A stretch of 64,000 bases of DNA from an uncultured Erysipelotrichaceae bacterium (GCA_902798595.1 CADBXE010000002.1:175531-239530), one strand, 5' to 3'; positions 54,751-64,000 are shown, counted from the stretch's first letter. Made by a program: numbers and translations. The notes: generated by a model not told the origin, from the letters alone.

Positions 54751-56877
54751 TTACCTATAGAGAAGTAACAATGACGATCCTGGAAGGAAACTATTCTTAA
54801 TGTTAATTTTGTTCTTTAAATCCGCTCCATCGATGACGGTATAGTAATCATCCAATTCAAATGAAATCTTTTCTCCTGTCGGATTGATGAGGATAACAAA
54901 TTCTTTTTCATTACAGACAACGTTTTTCCCCTTACACGATAAAACGTAAATGCCATTATCCCAATGGGATATTTCGAAAAAGCCTTTCATTTCTTGAGCG
55001 GTAGTAAGACGAGTATAAGCTAGTTTCTTACGCAGGATATTGAATAGGCGGAAACGATTGACCATGTCAAAGCGTTCGTCAATAAGACGGTAGTTGAGAT
55101 TATTAACCCCAAGAGTCTTGTAGGTATTGTCTAGTCCATCTTTACTTTGACCAATTTCTTGGCCGGCATGGAAAAAAGGAATACCAAATGATAGAAGAAG
55201 AATTTGATTGCCTAAAGACACACGGTCTAAATGCATTTGTTCATCTTCATAGGCGTTAGAAACGAGCAATTTATCATAAAGTGTATTGTTATCATGACAT
55301 TCGAGATAATTCACACTTTGATTAGCGTTATTAAACATGGGTTGGTAGGATAATGGTAAAACACCAGCATGGAAAGAGTAATCTAAACCATACGCATAAT
55401 TGGTATTACCACAAATATAGCCTTTTTCGTGTAAGGCAAATGGCGAGGAAGGGCCCTTCACAATATCACGGTAACTATCATTAAAGAAGCCAATATCTTT
55501 AAGTTTGGCAAAGTTGTTTTTACTGGCCTTTTCTTCTTTAGGCAATTCTTCACCCATATCCCAGCCTTCACCATATATGATAGCGTCCGGTTTTATCTTT
55601 TTAGCCTCCTTGTAGCAGGCTTTAATAGTATTAATATCAAGAAGACCCATTAGGTCAAATCTTAATCCATCAATATCAAAGTATTTGAAGAGATATTTCA
55701 CACTATCGACGATGATTTTGCTAGCCATCTTTCTTTCACTAGCAAAGTCATTGCCGCACCCAGAAGCATTAGATAAATAGTGATTCTTTCTTCTACGGAA
55801 ATAATAATGTGGTACGGTCTTTTCAAAATCGCTAGTTTCGTATTTAAATATGTGGTTATAAACCACATCCATAATAATTCTTAAATCGTTTTTGTGATAT
55901 GTGTTCACAAGTTGTTTAAATTCCAAAATACGGGAAGCAGGCACTTCTGGATGAAGAGCGTAACTGCCTTCTAAGGCAAAAAATGAAACGGTATCATAGC
56001 CCCAGTTATACCAATCACTAACCTTTTGATCATTTTTACTTTCGAAATCTAAAACTGGTTGAAGTTGAACGTGGGTCACACCAAGATATTTGATATAATC
56101 TAAACCCGCTGGATGACCACCAATACTCTTTCTACCTTCTTCAGCAAAGCCAACATATTTGCCTTTATTCACGGTGTCGTTAAAATTGCCTTCGTTAAGG
56201 TCACGGATATGGGTTTCATAAATCGTTGCATCAACGTATTTTTCAATCTTAGTTTTCAGTGCAATATTAGGAATTTTTAAAAGCTCTTCTGGGTCGATAA
56301 TCACAGAATATTCGCTGTTTAAGCTAACTTCCTTAGCGTATAAGTCTTTAGCTTCAGTTACCACGCCGTAATTATTAATTACATAACGGTATTTGTAGTT
56401 TAATAAGTCACCGTTAACTTTTAAGCGATAGATACCTTTGTCTTCACGTTTCATTTCAACGTATTTCATTTCTTCATCAGGACCTAAAAGCTTAACATGT
56501 ACACTACTTGCTAAAGGAGCCCACATTACAAATTCTGTATAGTCTTTGTGGTAGTTATTTCCTAAATCGTCGCCATTATAAAAGTAGCGATTGTCAAAAT
56601 CATTAAAGTAAATCGCATCACTTAAATCAATGTTGGTAAAACTTAAATCACCCACTAAGAGGCGATAGTTTTTGCCTAATTCATATTCTTCATCAAGAAT
56701 GATGTCTGTAATGTATAAGTTATTAACGCTTGTGAAATAAGCGTTTGTGACTTGTTTGATGAGTTTCTCTTCTCTGAAGAGAGAGATTGATAATTTCTCT
56801 GGTCGAGCCATATCGGTGAACAAAACGATGTGGATTCTCTTCCAGGCAGTAAGTTTAGCTTTTAGGTGACTAACCAT
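54751..56877 (-). CDS. pulA: Type I pullulanase (GH13), intracellular
   Basis: 708 residues without signal peptide. N-terminal carbohydrate-binding domains (CBM48-like near 110-200), then the GH13 barrel with YNWGYD, DVVYNHI, nucleophile in GLRFDLMG, acid in YGEGWDMG, and ECHDNN. Debranches alpha-1,6 bonds of glycogen, starch or pullulan in the cell. Overlaps the ftsK stop by one base. Confidence 0.93.
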   Translation of the reverse strand: MVSHLKAKLTAWKRIHIVLFTDMARPEKLSISLFREEKLIKQVTNAYFTSVNNLYITDIILDEEYELGKNYRLLVGDLSFTNIDLSDAIYFNDFDNRYFYNGDDLGNNYHKDYTEFVMWAPLASSVHVKLLGPDEEMKYVEMKREDKGIYRLKVNGDLLNYKYRYVINNYGVVTEAKDLYAKEVSLNSEYSVIIDPEELLKIPNIALKTKIEKYVDATIYETHIRDLNEGNFNDTVNKGKYVGFAEEGRKSIGGHPAGLDYIKYLGVTHVQLQPVLDFESKNDQKVSDWYNWGYDTVSFFALEGSYALHPEVPASRILEFKQLVNTYHKNDLRIIMDVVYNHIFKYETSDFEKTVPHYYFRRRKNHYLSNASGCGNDFASERKMASKIIVDSVKYLFKYFDIDGLRFDLMGLLDINTIKACYKEAKKIKPDAIIYGEGWDMGEELPKEEKASKNNFAKLKDIGFFNDSYRDIVKGPSSPFALHEKGYICGNTNYAYGLDYSFHAGVLPLSYQPMFNNANQSVNYLECHDNNTLYDKLLVSNAYEDEQMHLDRVSLGNQILLLSFGIPFFHAGQEIGQSKDGLDNTYKTLGVNNLNYRLIDERFDMVNRFRLFNILRKKLAYTRLTTAQEMKGFFEISHWDNGIYVLSCKGKNVVCNEKEFVILINPTGEKISFELDDYYTVIDGADLKNKINIKNSFLPGSSLLLLYR

Positions 56878-59501
56878 TAATCATCGCTCCTGAAATAGGT
56901 TTGTTCATCACTGGATACAGTATTATTATCGCTACCGAATTTATCTTGGACCATGACACGACAGCCTTTGTTACCTTCGGTTTCGTTGCCAACAACTCCT
57001 TCACTTTGCAAACGAAGGAAGAATCTGCCAGCACGGTTGAAGCCAACACCACATTCACGTTGGATGCGTGAAATGGACATAAACTCTTGTGTCATAACCC
57101 ATTCTTTGATGGATTGATATCTATCTTCTTCAGTGTTGCCGTGTTCTTTAAACTCTGGCGTATTCATATATTCATTTGCCGCTTGAGTGGCCTCTTCTTC
57201 TAAGTTAAGGAACTTCTCATCATAATGAGTTTCATAGTGCTCCTTTAAATAACCAACGACACGACTGATTTCTTGACGATGGATAAAACAACCTTGTAAA
57301 CGGACGCAGCCAATACGTGAAACGAGTGGGCTTTGGACAAGCATATCACCTTTACCAATAAGCTTTTCCGCACCACCTTCACCAATGATGGTCATGGAGT
57401 CTGTATAACTTGCCATCATTAAAGCGACGTGAGTTGGTAAGTTAGCTTTAATAACACCAGTCACGACGTTGGTGGATGGACGTTGTGTCGCAATACAAAG
57501 GTGAATACCACAAGCTCTAGCTTTTTGGGCGATAGAAACAACTGGCATGGAGATTTCTTTGCATTGATCAACCATATCAGCGTATTCATCGAAGAAAATG
57601 ACGATATATGGAAGTTTATCTAAGCCTAAACCTGGAGCATCTTCATTAAATTCTTTAATGTTTGAGCAGCCATTATTAGCGAATAAGGCATATCTTTCTT
57701 CCATTTCTTTGCATAACTTATCCATTAAAATCTTTGCTTCTTGGGCTTCTGTAATGATTGGGCAAAGTAAGTGTGGCATATCTTTATAACGAGACATTTC
57801 CACTTTCTTTGGATCCACTAAAACAAGTTTTAAATCATCTGGTGAATTACGCATGATTAAGCTGACGATAACGGAGTTGACAAAGATGGATTTACCAGAA
57901 CCAGTAGTACCAGAGACCAAGGCGTGTGGGAATTCATCGAAGTCAGCGTAAATAACTTCACCTTCTATATTTTTACCAAAAGCAACTGCTAATGGGTGTT
58001 TTTTCACATCAGGAAGAGCTTCATAGACATCCTTAAAGGAAACTGTAGTAACAGAAGCATTAGGAATTTCTAAGCCAGAAGAAGATTGCCCTTCAACAAT
58101 AGATTCAAATCTCGCGGAAACACCACTTAGACGGATTTGAATATCTTGGACCATGTTGTTAACGCTTCTTGCAGAAACGTTATGGTCATATCTAATATTG
58201 AAACGAGTAATACTTGGACCAATTGTGTAGTCTTCAACGTGAGCACCGACACCGAAATCGCTAAAAGCGATATTAATAAGTTCTTTTCTTTCATCAGCGA
58301 CACGTTCATTAAGCGCTTGAGCTTCGCTTGTTTCATAAACGTTAAGCACATCGGAGCTTGGCTGAATCCATTTCACTCTTTCTTTTGGCTTTGGCTTTTC
58401 AGGCACCACAGGCGCTGGAGCAGGCACTACTTGTGGGGCGGGTTGATTATTAACAACAGTCTTAGGCTCTTCAAAGACTGGTTTTTGTTGAATTAATTCT
58501 TGATTGAGTTCTGGAACAGCGTCAAAATCAAGTTCTAACTGTTCACTCTTGGTGGCTTCTTCTAAAGAAGGCTGTTCCACTAATGGGGTTGGAGCAGGTA
58601 TTTCTTGTTGAGCACCTTTATTACTTTCAGTGACGAATTTAGCAGGCTTAAAGGAACCATTTTCATTAATAGTGAAGTTATTAGCGCTACTTGATTGTTC
58701 TACAAATGTTGGAGAGGAAATCACAGCATTCCTTCTTGGTAAACCCATGATTTCGCTCTCATAAGTATCTGGATCGATTTTAGAAGCCTCTTTAATCACA
58801 TCAATGTTTTTCACCTTTTGAGGAGCGGCTTTGTTTTGTGAGATATCAGATACTGTTTCGCTTTCTTCTCTTTGCGATGCTTTGTTGTCTTTTTCTCTTT
58901 CCTTACCGATAGAACGGAGAATTAATGGAAGGAAATAGAACAAGATGCCAAGAACAAAGAAGATAATGGCCACAATGAGAGCGCCAAAAGAAACAGCAAA
59001 GATGTTGTTAAATAAACCAACTAAGAAATAGCCAATAATGCCTGATCCTAAAGGATAAATTACTGGACTTAATGTAGCTACTTCATTATATTGGGCTTTA
59101 AAGCCGTTAAAGATAGCATTATATGTTTCGCTAAAACTAACAGCTTTGGTTTGTTCATTAGTGGTCAACGCAACAAAGTGACCATCTCCTAAATGATTTA
59201 ATGATACAAAGTGTGCATAAAGCATAAAGGCGGCGATAAGAACAAAGATTGTTCCAAAGAAATAAACACCGATTTTAATCTTGATGAATTTCTTAGCAAA
59301 GATCATTCTTAAGCCAAGCAAGATGACAATGATATAAACAACATAAGCTAAGGAACCAAAAGTAAAGACAAATGGGGTGGACACATAGTGAGCACCAACA
59401 CTTGTATTCAAACATAGGATTAAACTAAACAAACATAAGAACAACCCTATGAAGATGAAAAAGTGATTTTTGTTTGCAACAAATGGTTTCTTTTCTTTCA
59501 T
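56877..59501 (-). CDS. ftsK: DNA translocase FtsK/SpoIIIE
   Basis: 874 residues. Four membrane helices in the first 200 residues, a Pro/Glu/Gln-rich linker (about 270-400), the motor domain with Walker A SGTTGSGKS and ATQRPSTNVVTG, and the gamma winged helix (SISRIQRECGVGFNRAGRFF) that reads KOPS-like sites. Pumps chromosome DNA through the septum. The start is set at ATG 59501: a TATAAT lies six bases before it and the longer frame has no support. Confidence 0.95.
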   Translation of the reverse strand: MKEKKPFVANKNHFFIFIGLFLCLFSLILCLNTSVGAHYVSTPFVFTFGSLAYVVYIIVILLGLRMIFAKKFIKIKIGVYFFGTIFVLIAAFMLYAHFVSLNHLGDGHFVALTTNEQTKAVSFSETYNAIFNGFKAQYNEVATLSPVIYPLGSGIIGYFLVGLFNNIFAVSFGALIVAIIFFVLGILFYFLPLILRSIGKEREKDNKASQREESETVSDISQNKAAPQKVKNIDVIKEASKIDPDTYESEIMGLPRRNAVISSPTFVEQSSSANNFTINENGSFKPAKFVTESNKGAQQEIPAPTPLVEQPSLEEATKSEQLELDFDAVPELNQELIQQKPVFEEPKTVVNNQPAPQVVPAPAPVVPEKPKPKERVKWIQPSSDVLNVYETSEAQALNERVADERKELINIAFSDFGVGAHVEDYTIGPSITRFNIRYDHNVSARSVNNMVQDIQIRLSGVSARFESIVEGQSSSGLEIPNASVTTVSFKDVYEALPDVKKHPLAVAFGKNIEGEVIYADFDEFPHALVSGTTGSGKSIFVNSVIVSLIMRNSPDDLKLVLVDPKKVEMSRYKDMPHLLCPIITEAQEAKILMDKLCKEMEERYALFANNGCSNIKEFNEDAPGLGLDKLPYIVIFFDEYADMVDQCKEISMPVVSIAQKARACGIHLCIATQRPSTNVVTGVIKANLPTHVALMMASYTDSMTIIGEGGAEKLIGKGDMLVQSPLVSRIGCVRLQGCFIHRQEISRVVGYLKEHYETHYDEKFLNLEEEATQAANEYMNTPEFKEHGNTEEDRYQSIKEWVMTQEFMSISRIQRECGVGFNRAGRFFLRLQSEGVVGNETEGNKGCRVMVQDKFGSDNNTVSSDEQTYFRSDD

Positions 59502-59507
59502 ACCTAT

Positions 59508-59513
59508 ATTATA
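59508..59513 (-). promoter_or_regulatory. -10 box of the ftsK operon, leaderless arrangement
   Basis: TATAAT on the minus strand six bases before the ftsK ATG; no ribosome-binding site lies between. Confidence 0.5.
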
Positions 59514-59551
59514 AGTATATGCGTGCTCGCAAGTGAAGAAAAATCGAAAAG

Positions 59552-59578
59552 AAAAGCACAATTACTTTTGTGCTTTTT
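59552..59578 (-). terminator. Intrinsic terminator after the RNase J-like gene
   Basis: Ten-base-pair stem AAAAGCACAA/TTGTGCTTTT with a seven-base loop, followed by CTTTTC on the minus strand, abutting the stop codon. Confidence 0.65.
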
Positions 59579-61267
59579 CTACTTAGTAACGATGATTGGA
59601 ATAATCATTGGCTCACGCCCATTTTCACGCTTGATGAAGCGGCGTATTCTTTCTTGAGCATTGGCCTTGATTTCTTCGTAATTATGGTTGTTAACAGATA
59701 GGGCTGTTGTAACTTCATCAATGAAGATGTTAGCGATTGACTTTAATAGTGGTTCAGCTTCTTTGACGTAGACAAAGCCTCTCATTTGACAGTCAGGACC
59801 AGCAATAATGCGATTTTCTGTTTCAGAAACCGTAACGGCAATTACAACCACACCATCAACGCTTAATTGACGGCGGTCATTAACAATATTTTCACTGACA
59901 CTTGTTGAAACGCCACTACCATCAACTAAGATTGGGTGAGTTGGCATAATAGCAGGGTTATTTGGAATAATTGATGGTCTACCTAATTCGTTAAAACATA
60001 ATTGCATGCCGTTGTCTAAGATAAACACATTAGTGTGATTTAAACCAATGCCCATAGATAACGCTAATTTAGCGTTGGCCATTAAATTAACAAAGTTACC
60101 ACGAACTGGTAAATAATATCTTGGTTTCAAAACTGACAAGAAGAATTTGAGGTCATCTTGTCTAGCGTGCATAGCGGTGATTTGATTCTTTTTAATCCAC
60201 ACAACTTCCGCACCGGTACGATATAAGTAGTCAATACTACGGGTAGCAATTGTTTCTAATGTTGGGGTTGGCAAACCTGCGTTAATGAAGATATCACGTT
60301 TATTCAAACGTACTCTCTTGTCTTCGTTAGTGCCATCAGCGATTTTTATTAATTCTTCGTACAATTCTTCGCCTTGACCGAGCATAAGAATAACTAATTC
60401 TTGCTCTCTTACTCTTAGCAAATCTTCTTTATTAACGACCATGCTTGGTGGAATACGATTTGGATTGAATTCCATTAGCATTTTCATAATGCGTCTTGTA
60501 AAGTCGTTATAGAAGAATAACTTCTTGTTATTTTCAATGCAGAGATCAATGATTTCAGAAATACGGAAGAAGTTCTGCCAGAAGCAGTCGATAAAGATTC
60601 TTCTTCCACCATTGGAGAAGTACTTCTCAATCAATGGAGTGACACGGTGATGAGGAGCACAATACCCTTCGTGGTTAGCACCTTTGGATTCACTCATCAA
60701 TAAGAATGTTGGCTTTTCACTTAATATTGATAAAGCTTTGAGGTTGAAGATATAGGCCGGGATTTTAACGCTGTAATCAACGATAAAGTCACTGGTATAA
60801 ACAATATTACCTTTGGTAGTTTCAATCGCGACACCAAAAGAGAAAGCAGCATTATGAGAAGTTTGGAAGAAATGTAATTTTCTACCAGCAATCTCTAAAC
60901 TACTGGTTGGTGGAATGACTTTGAATTCTAGAGGAATTCTTAAAGTATTGAAATTAAATTGAGTTTCAATCACGTGTTTGGTGAAGCGTGTACAAATGAT
61001 TGGCGCTGGAGCGTCATCATAGAAATATTTGAGAGCGCCCATGTTTTCGTCATGAGCATGGGTCATGATATAGCATTTTACTCTCTCTTTATTATTGATA
61101 AGGTATTGAGCATTAGCTAAAAGGTAGTCAACCCCTGGGATAGTTTTATCAGGTAAAGCAAGACCAGCATCTATAACAAAAATATCGTTATTTATCTCAA
61201 CAACGTAACAGTCACGGCCATTTTCATCAAGCCCGCCTAAAGCGGACACCTTAATAATGTCTTCCAC
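59579..61267 (-). CDS. RNase J family protein with degenerate catalytic residues
   Basis: 562 residues, MBL/beta-CASP architecture and C-terminal domain of bacterial RNase J. The metal-binding motif HxHxDH reads HAHDEN (70-75): the Asp is Glu and the last His is Asn. GDF is SDF at 159; the beta-CASP SGH motif and its His are missing at MHARQDD (366-372), and PVHGE reads PVRGN (387-391). Active RNase J1 needs these residues; B. subtilis J2 is also impaired and serves as partner of J1. This gene is best read as a J2-like partner. GTG start with AAGGAG upstream. Confidence 0.82.
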   Translation of the reverse strand: MEDIIKVSALGGLDENGRDCYVVEINNDIFVIDAGLALPDKTIPGVDYLLANAQYLINNKERVKCYIMTHAHDENMGALKYFYDDAPAPIICTRFTKHVIETQFNFNTLRIPLEFKVIPPTSSLEIAGRKLHFFQTSHNAAFSFGVAIETTKGNIVYTSDFIVDYSVKIPAYIFNLKALSILSEKPTFLLMSESKGANHEGYCAPHHRVTPLIEKYFSNGGRRIFIDCFWQNFFRISEIIDLCIENNKKLFFYNDFTRRIMKMLMEFNPNRIPPSMVVNKEDLLRVREQELVILMLGQGEELYEELIKIADGTNEDKRVRLNKRDIFINAGLPTPTLETIATRSIDYLYRTGAEVVWIKKNQITAMHARQDDLKFFLSVLKPRYYLPVRGNFVNLMANAKLALSMGIGLNHTNVFILDNGMQLCFNELGRPSIIPNNPAIMPTHPILVDGSGVSTSVSENIVNDRRQLSVDGVVVIAVTVSETENRIIAGPDCQMRGFVYVKEAEPLLKSIANIFIDEVTTALSVNNHNYEEIKANAQERIRRFIKRENGREPMIIPIIVTK

Positions 61268-61295
61268 AGTGTTCTCCTTTCATTAGTATGTTTCA

Positions 61296-61320
61296 ACTTA
61301 AAGATATTATACCTTTAAGT
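61296..61320 (-). promoter_or_regulatory. Promoter of the RNase J-like gene within an inverted repeat
   Basis: TTTTAA, 17-base spacer, TATAAT on the minus strand. Arms ACTTAAAG/CTTTAAGT flank the -10 exactly, so it could be an operator. Confidence 0.5.
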
Positions 61321-61361
61321 TTTTAATATTAAAAGATATATGCAGTTTACAAAATGACTAC

Positions 61362-61380
61362 TTTGCTAAATTTTAGCAAA
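61362..61380. repeat. 19-bp perfect palindrome
   Basis: TTTGCTAAA, one base, TTTAGCAAA, eight bases past the stop of the lipoprotein gene. No T-run follows on either strand. Possibly a weak terminator or binding site. Confidence 0.4.
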
Positions 61381-61388
61381 TGAATAGG

Positions 61389-62429
61389 CTATGATACGAT
61401 TGTGTAATTAAAGGAAATACTGAATCCACAGTACACTAATTTGACTGTGCCTTTTTTATTAATTTCGCCGTTAAGTTTAACTTTTAAAGTGTACTCACCA
61501 AAGCCGTTATTTGATGATGGAGCGATGAATTGAATACTGTCTCCTCCCGCTAATTCGTTATCGATAAAAGGATTAATGCCATTAGCAGGTAAGGATTCAG
61601 CGGTATTACCTGAACCCACTAAAACTTTGTTTAAATCAGGATTTTCTTTTCTAATGATGCGGAATGTTGCTTCTTCTCTAACATCATTTCTTAAAAAATA
61701 CATCATTCCTGTTTCGGTATAAAGGCCACTAGCGTTAGCTTCACCTTTGAAACCGATCAATTCGAATTTAGAAATATCATACATGTTTTGGTATTCTAGG
61801 CTAACACCCTTATCAGCGGCGTAGTTAACGTATAAATAATCATAGATTCTGTTAGAAGCCATGCCATCGCTAACCGCAATACAAAGTTTATCGTTAAAAA
61901 CCTTTGGGATGTATGTGTAGTACACATATTGAGACACGATATTGTTTAATCCAGGAATTTCCTCTTTGTAGAGGTCTTTTTTATACATCGTTTGAGCATT
62001 ATGAATATCGTAGATAATCAAAGAAGCATTGCCAGTTTCTCCTTTAGCCACAAGTTCACGATAGCCATCTTTATTGATATCAGAGGCACAAAGTGTTGGT
62101 GAATAAATTGAGGAAAAAATGACTTCACCATTTTTAGAAACATCGTAAAGTTGCTCACTTTCGCGTCTATTCACTTTGAAAGAGACATTAGCGAATTCTT
62201 CAAGCGTAAAATCAAATGAGTAGTTTGGGTTAACGGAAACAGTTCCTTTATAAAACTCTTTATAGAGATCAATATCTTTTGGCTCAACTTTCTCTTCACT
62301 TGTTGACGCTGAAGTCACACTGTTTTGAGAAGTGACTGAGGAAATTGAATAATCTGAACTGGCGTTATTTGAACAACCGACCAATAGCAGCAAAGATAAG
62401 ACGCTAACGATATATTTTGTAGTTTTCAT
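61389..62429 (-). CDS. Predicted lipoprotein with a calcium-loop-like motif
   Basis: 346 residues. Signal peptide with lipobox LVGC (Cys19), a Ser-rich stalk, then beta-rich sequence with DINKDGYREL near 110, resembling the FG-GAP/EF-hand-like D-x-[DN]-x-DG loop. No family recognised. ATG 62429 with AGAGGG upstream; an earlier frame start lies outside the signal peptide. Confidence 0.7.
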   Translation of the reverse strand: MKTTKYIVSVLSLLLLVGCSNNASSDYSISSVTSQNSVTSASTSEEKVEPKDIDLYKEFYKGTVSVNPNYSFDFTLEEFANVSFKVNRRESEQLYDVSKNGEVIFSSIYSPTLCASDINKDGYRELVAKGETGNASLIIYDIHNAQTMYKKDLYKEEIPGLNNIVSQYVYYTYIPKVFNDKLCIAVSDGMASNRIYDYLYVNYAADKGVSLEYQNMYDISKFELIGFKGEANASGLYTETGMMYFLRNDVREEATFRIIRKENPDLNKVLVGSGNTAESLPANGINPFIDNELAGGDSIQFIAPSSNNGFGEYTLKVKLNGEINKKGTVKLVYCGFSISFNYTIVS

Positions 62430-62498
62430 AATTGTGCCCTCTCGTTTATTAGACACCAAAAAGATAGAAAACTGCTAGATAATTTTTATAAATTATGA

Positions 62499-62840
62499 TT
62501 AATCGATATTTTTTGTGATGACAATATCGCTTTCAAGACCTAAAACTCTAGTTTTTACCACTTGACCAATTCTTACTGGAGCGCTCACTGAAAGTTTATC
62601 AATCTCTTTCATGACATCAAAGATTTTATCTTTTGGGACAGGATTTGTGGTTTTAACAGACACGAGAGTGTGTGGACGATTACTCACACGGATAGATGTT
62701 GTGATTGTACGCACAGGATTTGTGAGCTCGCTAATAGCGTAAGCCTTACCGCGTGGGCAGAAATTACCTGTCACATTCATATTATCATCGACTTGTAAAC
62801 GACATCCTCTAGGACAAACAATGCAAGTTAATTCTTTCAT
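62499..62840 (-). CDS. DUF1667 protein, partner of the FAD oxidoreductase
   Basis: 113 residues. Cysteines Cys6, Cys9, Cys13 and Cys28 in CIVCPRGC and FCPRG, typical of DUF1667, a likely iron-sulfur or zinc site. In Firmicutes this gene follows a FAD/NAD oxidoreductase and usually a glycerol-3-phosphate dehydrogenase gene; the latter would lie outside the window. Directly abuts the oxidoreductase gene. Confidence 0.88.
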   Translation of the reverse strand: MKELTCIVCPRGCRLQVDDNMNVTGNFCPRGKAYAISELTNPVRTITTSIRVSNRPHTLVSVKTTNPVPKDKIFDVMKEIDKLSVSAPVRIGQVVKTRVLGLESDIVITKNID

Positions 62841-64000
62841 TTAGCGATCCTCCGAAGAGATGACGATTTCATCTTTGACTTCATCTAACTTATCTTTACT
62901 TAAGTTCACCATCACCATTTCACTTGGAATAAGCGCGGATTTAACAAACTTAGCAAGAACTGTTTCACCGCTTCTTATAAAGACGACTTGGTCTTTAAGT
63001 GGCTTTCTCACTCTGAACTTAAATGTTAAATCGTTGACACTATTTTTTAAGACGAATTGAGGTAAAACGTAGGATATATTATTTCCGGCTTTTATCTTGA
63101 TTCTATCTTCATTATTGTTAATTTGGTTCTTGAGATATAACGCTGCGGATTGGCCTGCTAATCGCGCTTCTTGGGAGACAAAATCCACTACATCGTGGAC
63201 ATGTAAGCAGTTGCCACAAGAGAAGATACCAGGTATCTCTGTTTCCATATATTGATTAACGACTGCGCCTTTTGTGGAAGATATCGGGCAATCAATGTAG
63301 TTTAATAATGAAACGTAAGGAATAAGGCCAACCGAAAGAATAAGAGTGTCACATTCAAATTCCATTTCAGTATTTGGGATGATTTGCAAGTTTTCATCAA
63401 CTGCGCTTAAGACTACTTTTTCTAAACGATCTTTGCCCACCACTTTAGAAACTGTTCTTGATAAATATAATGGAATATCATAATCGATTAAACATTGCTG
63501 GATGTTACGATTAAGGCCATTACTATAAGGCATGATTTCACTAACGCATAAGACCTTGGCACCTTCTAGTGTTAAACGTCTCGCCATGATTAAACCAATA
63601 TCACCACTACCAAGGATAACTACACGTTTACCAACCATTAAGCCGTTGATATTCAAATATCTTTGAGCAGTACCAGCGGTAATCACACCACTTGGTCGAT
63701 CGCCTGGAAGCATAATCGCTCCAGCGTTTCTTTCATAACAGCCTGTGGCCATAATAATAGCCTTAGCCTGTAATTTCACTAATCCATCTTCTTTAGAAGA
63801 ATAAGTGACAACTTTATCTTTAGATAAATCTGTGACTTGAGCGTTTAATTTATATGGGATACCTAAGGCAATTACTTGGTCAACGAATCTTTGCAAATAT
63901 TCTGGACCAGTAAGTTCTTCTTTAAATTCAGTTAAGCCAAAACCATTATGGATACATTGGTTTAAAATACCGCCTAAGCGTTCATCTTTTTCTAAAATGA
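62841..64000 (-). CDS. FAD-dependent NAD(P) oxidoreductase (5' part outside window)
   Basis: The frame continues open to the right edge; 386 residues are visible. The missing N-terminus should hold the first FAD Rossmann motif. Visible are the flavin-linked ILEKDERLGGILNQCIHNGFG, the second Rossmann GKRVVILGSGDIGLIMARRL, and the terminal ATG-type GIFSCGNCLHVHDVVD that contacts FAD. Together with DUF1667 this matches the anaerobic glycerol-3-phosphate oxidation type of Clostridia; substrate is inferred. Confidence 0.85.
   Translation of the reverse strand, partial: ILEKDERLGGILNQCIHNGFGLTEFKEELTGPEYLQRFVDQVIALGIPYKLNAQVTDLSKDKVVTYSSKEDGLVKLQAKAIIMATGCYERNAGAIMLPGDRPSGVITAGTAQRYLNINGLMVGKRVVILGSGDIGLIMARRLTLEGAKVLCVSEIMPYSNGLNRNIQQCLIDYDIPLYLSRTVSKVVGKDRLEKVVLSAVDENLQIIPNTEMEFECDTLILSVGLIPYVSLLNYIDCPISSTKGAVVNQYMETEIPGIFSCGNCLHVHDVVDFVSQEARLAGQSAALYLKNQINNNEDRIKIKAGNNISYVLPQFVLKNSVNDLTFKFRVRKPLKDQVVFIRSGETVLAKFVKSALIPSEMVMVNLSKDKLDEVKDEIVISSEDR

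Noticed and set aside
1-64000. Mycoplasma genetic code (TGA = Trp)
   Set aside because: Conserved tryptophans are TGG and TGA ends real genes such as the yrzB-like gene.
1-64000. CRISPR array, tRNA or rRNA genes
   Set aside because: No regularly spaced direct repeats and no gap large enough with cloverleaf-like sequence was seen; a tRNAscan run would be decisive.

Overview
The window reads as a low-GC chromosome segment from a bacterium of the Bacilli lineage, close to the Erysipelotrichales/RF39/Mollicutes-related gut clades. Support for this: A+T-rich DNA, Shine-Dalgarno-type AGGAGG sites, an HrcA/CIRCE heat-shock operon, an alaS T-box, topoisomerase IV (parE-parC), glycyl-tRNA synthetase of the single-chain type, YqeH/YqeG/YneF/YrzB family proteins, and an EF-P whose modified loop (NKTAMR) resembles the mycoplasma type. 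TGA is used as a stop and Trp is TGG, so this is the standard bacterial code, not the Mycoplasma code. No species can be named from the sequence alone.

Layout. 1-8.1 kb: yqeH (cut by the window edge)-yqeG, parE-parC, plsY on the other strand, then yneF and efp. 8.1-12.96 kb: an MBL-fold hydrolase, rpmG (L33), ispG, nfo, a cyclophilin, a Nif3-like protein and trmK. 12.96-16.1 kb: the macromolecular synthesis pair dnaG-rpoD with trmK downstream. 16.1-20 kb: glyS, and ybeY-cdd-era-recO. 20-21.3 kb: a C39-peptidase membrane protein. 21.4-26.1 kb: hrcA-grpE-dnaK-dnaJ. 26.2-31.8 kb: hemW, a small membrane protein, a degenerate Fic protein, lepA and two membrane proteins. 31.8-37.9 kb: a nuclease-helicase, fmt, a YfcE-type phosphodiesterase, an adenylation/carrier didomain protein and rpsT. 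37.9-42 kb: holA, comEA-comEC, greA. 42.1-43.6 kb: a tnpB-only IS200/IS605-type element. 43.6-49.5 kb: yrzB-type protein, ruvX, a lipoprotein, alaS with T-box, mnmA, dtd. 49.5-54.7 kb: pyrimidine-nucleoside phosphorylase, a MACPF-like lipoprotein, an RsmF-like methyltransferase, plsC, an OB-like small protein. 54.75-64 kb: pullulanase, ftsK, a degenerate RNase J, a lipoprotein, and the DUF1667/FAD oxidoreductase pair (cut by the right edge).

Most genes are housekeeping (replication, translation, tRNA/rRNA modification, chaperones). The best candidates for new biology are: (i) a 52-bp upstream element, identical at 47 positions, shared by comEA-comEC and the C39-peptidase membrane protein, which links that peptidase to competence and places both ribosome-binding sites in a hairpin; (ii) a lipoprotein with a MACPF signature; (iii) a Fic-fold protein that has lost both its active site and its inhibitory motif; (iv) an RNase J paralogue lacking most metal ligands; (v) efp and rpmG, 700 bp apart, each broken by a short deletion and each needing the same +1 shift; and (vi) a set of genes with the -10 box 6-8 bases before the start codon, implying leaderless mRNAs.

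No CRISPR array, rRNA or tRNA gene, prophage or replication origin was seen. The only stretch over 300 bases without a gene is 42029-42333, which holds the greA promoter, the left end of the tnpB element and the tnpB promoter.
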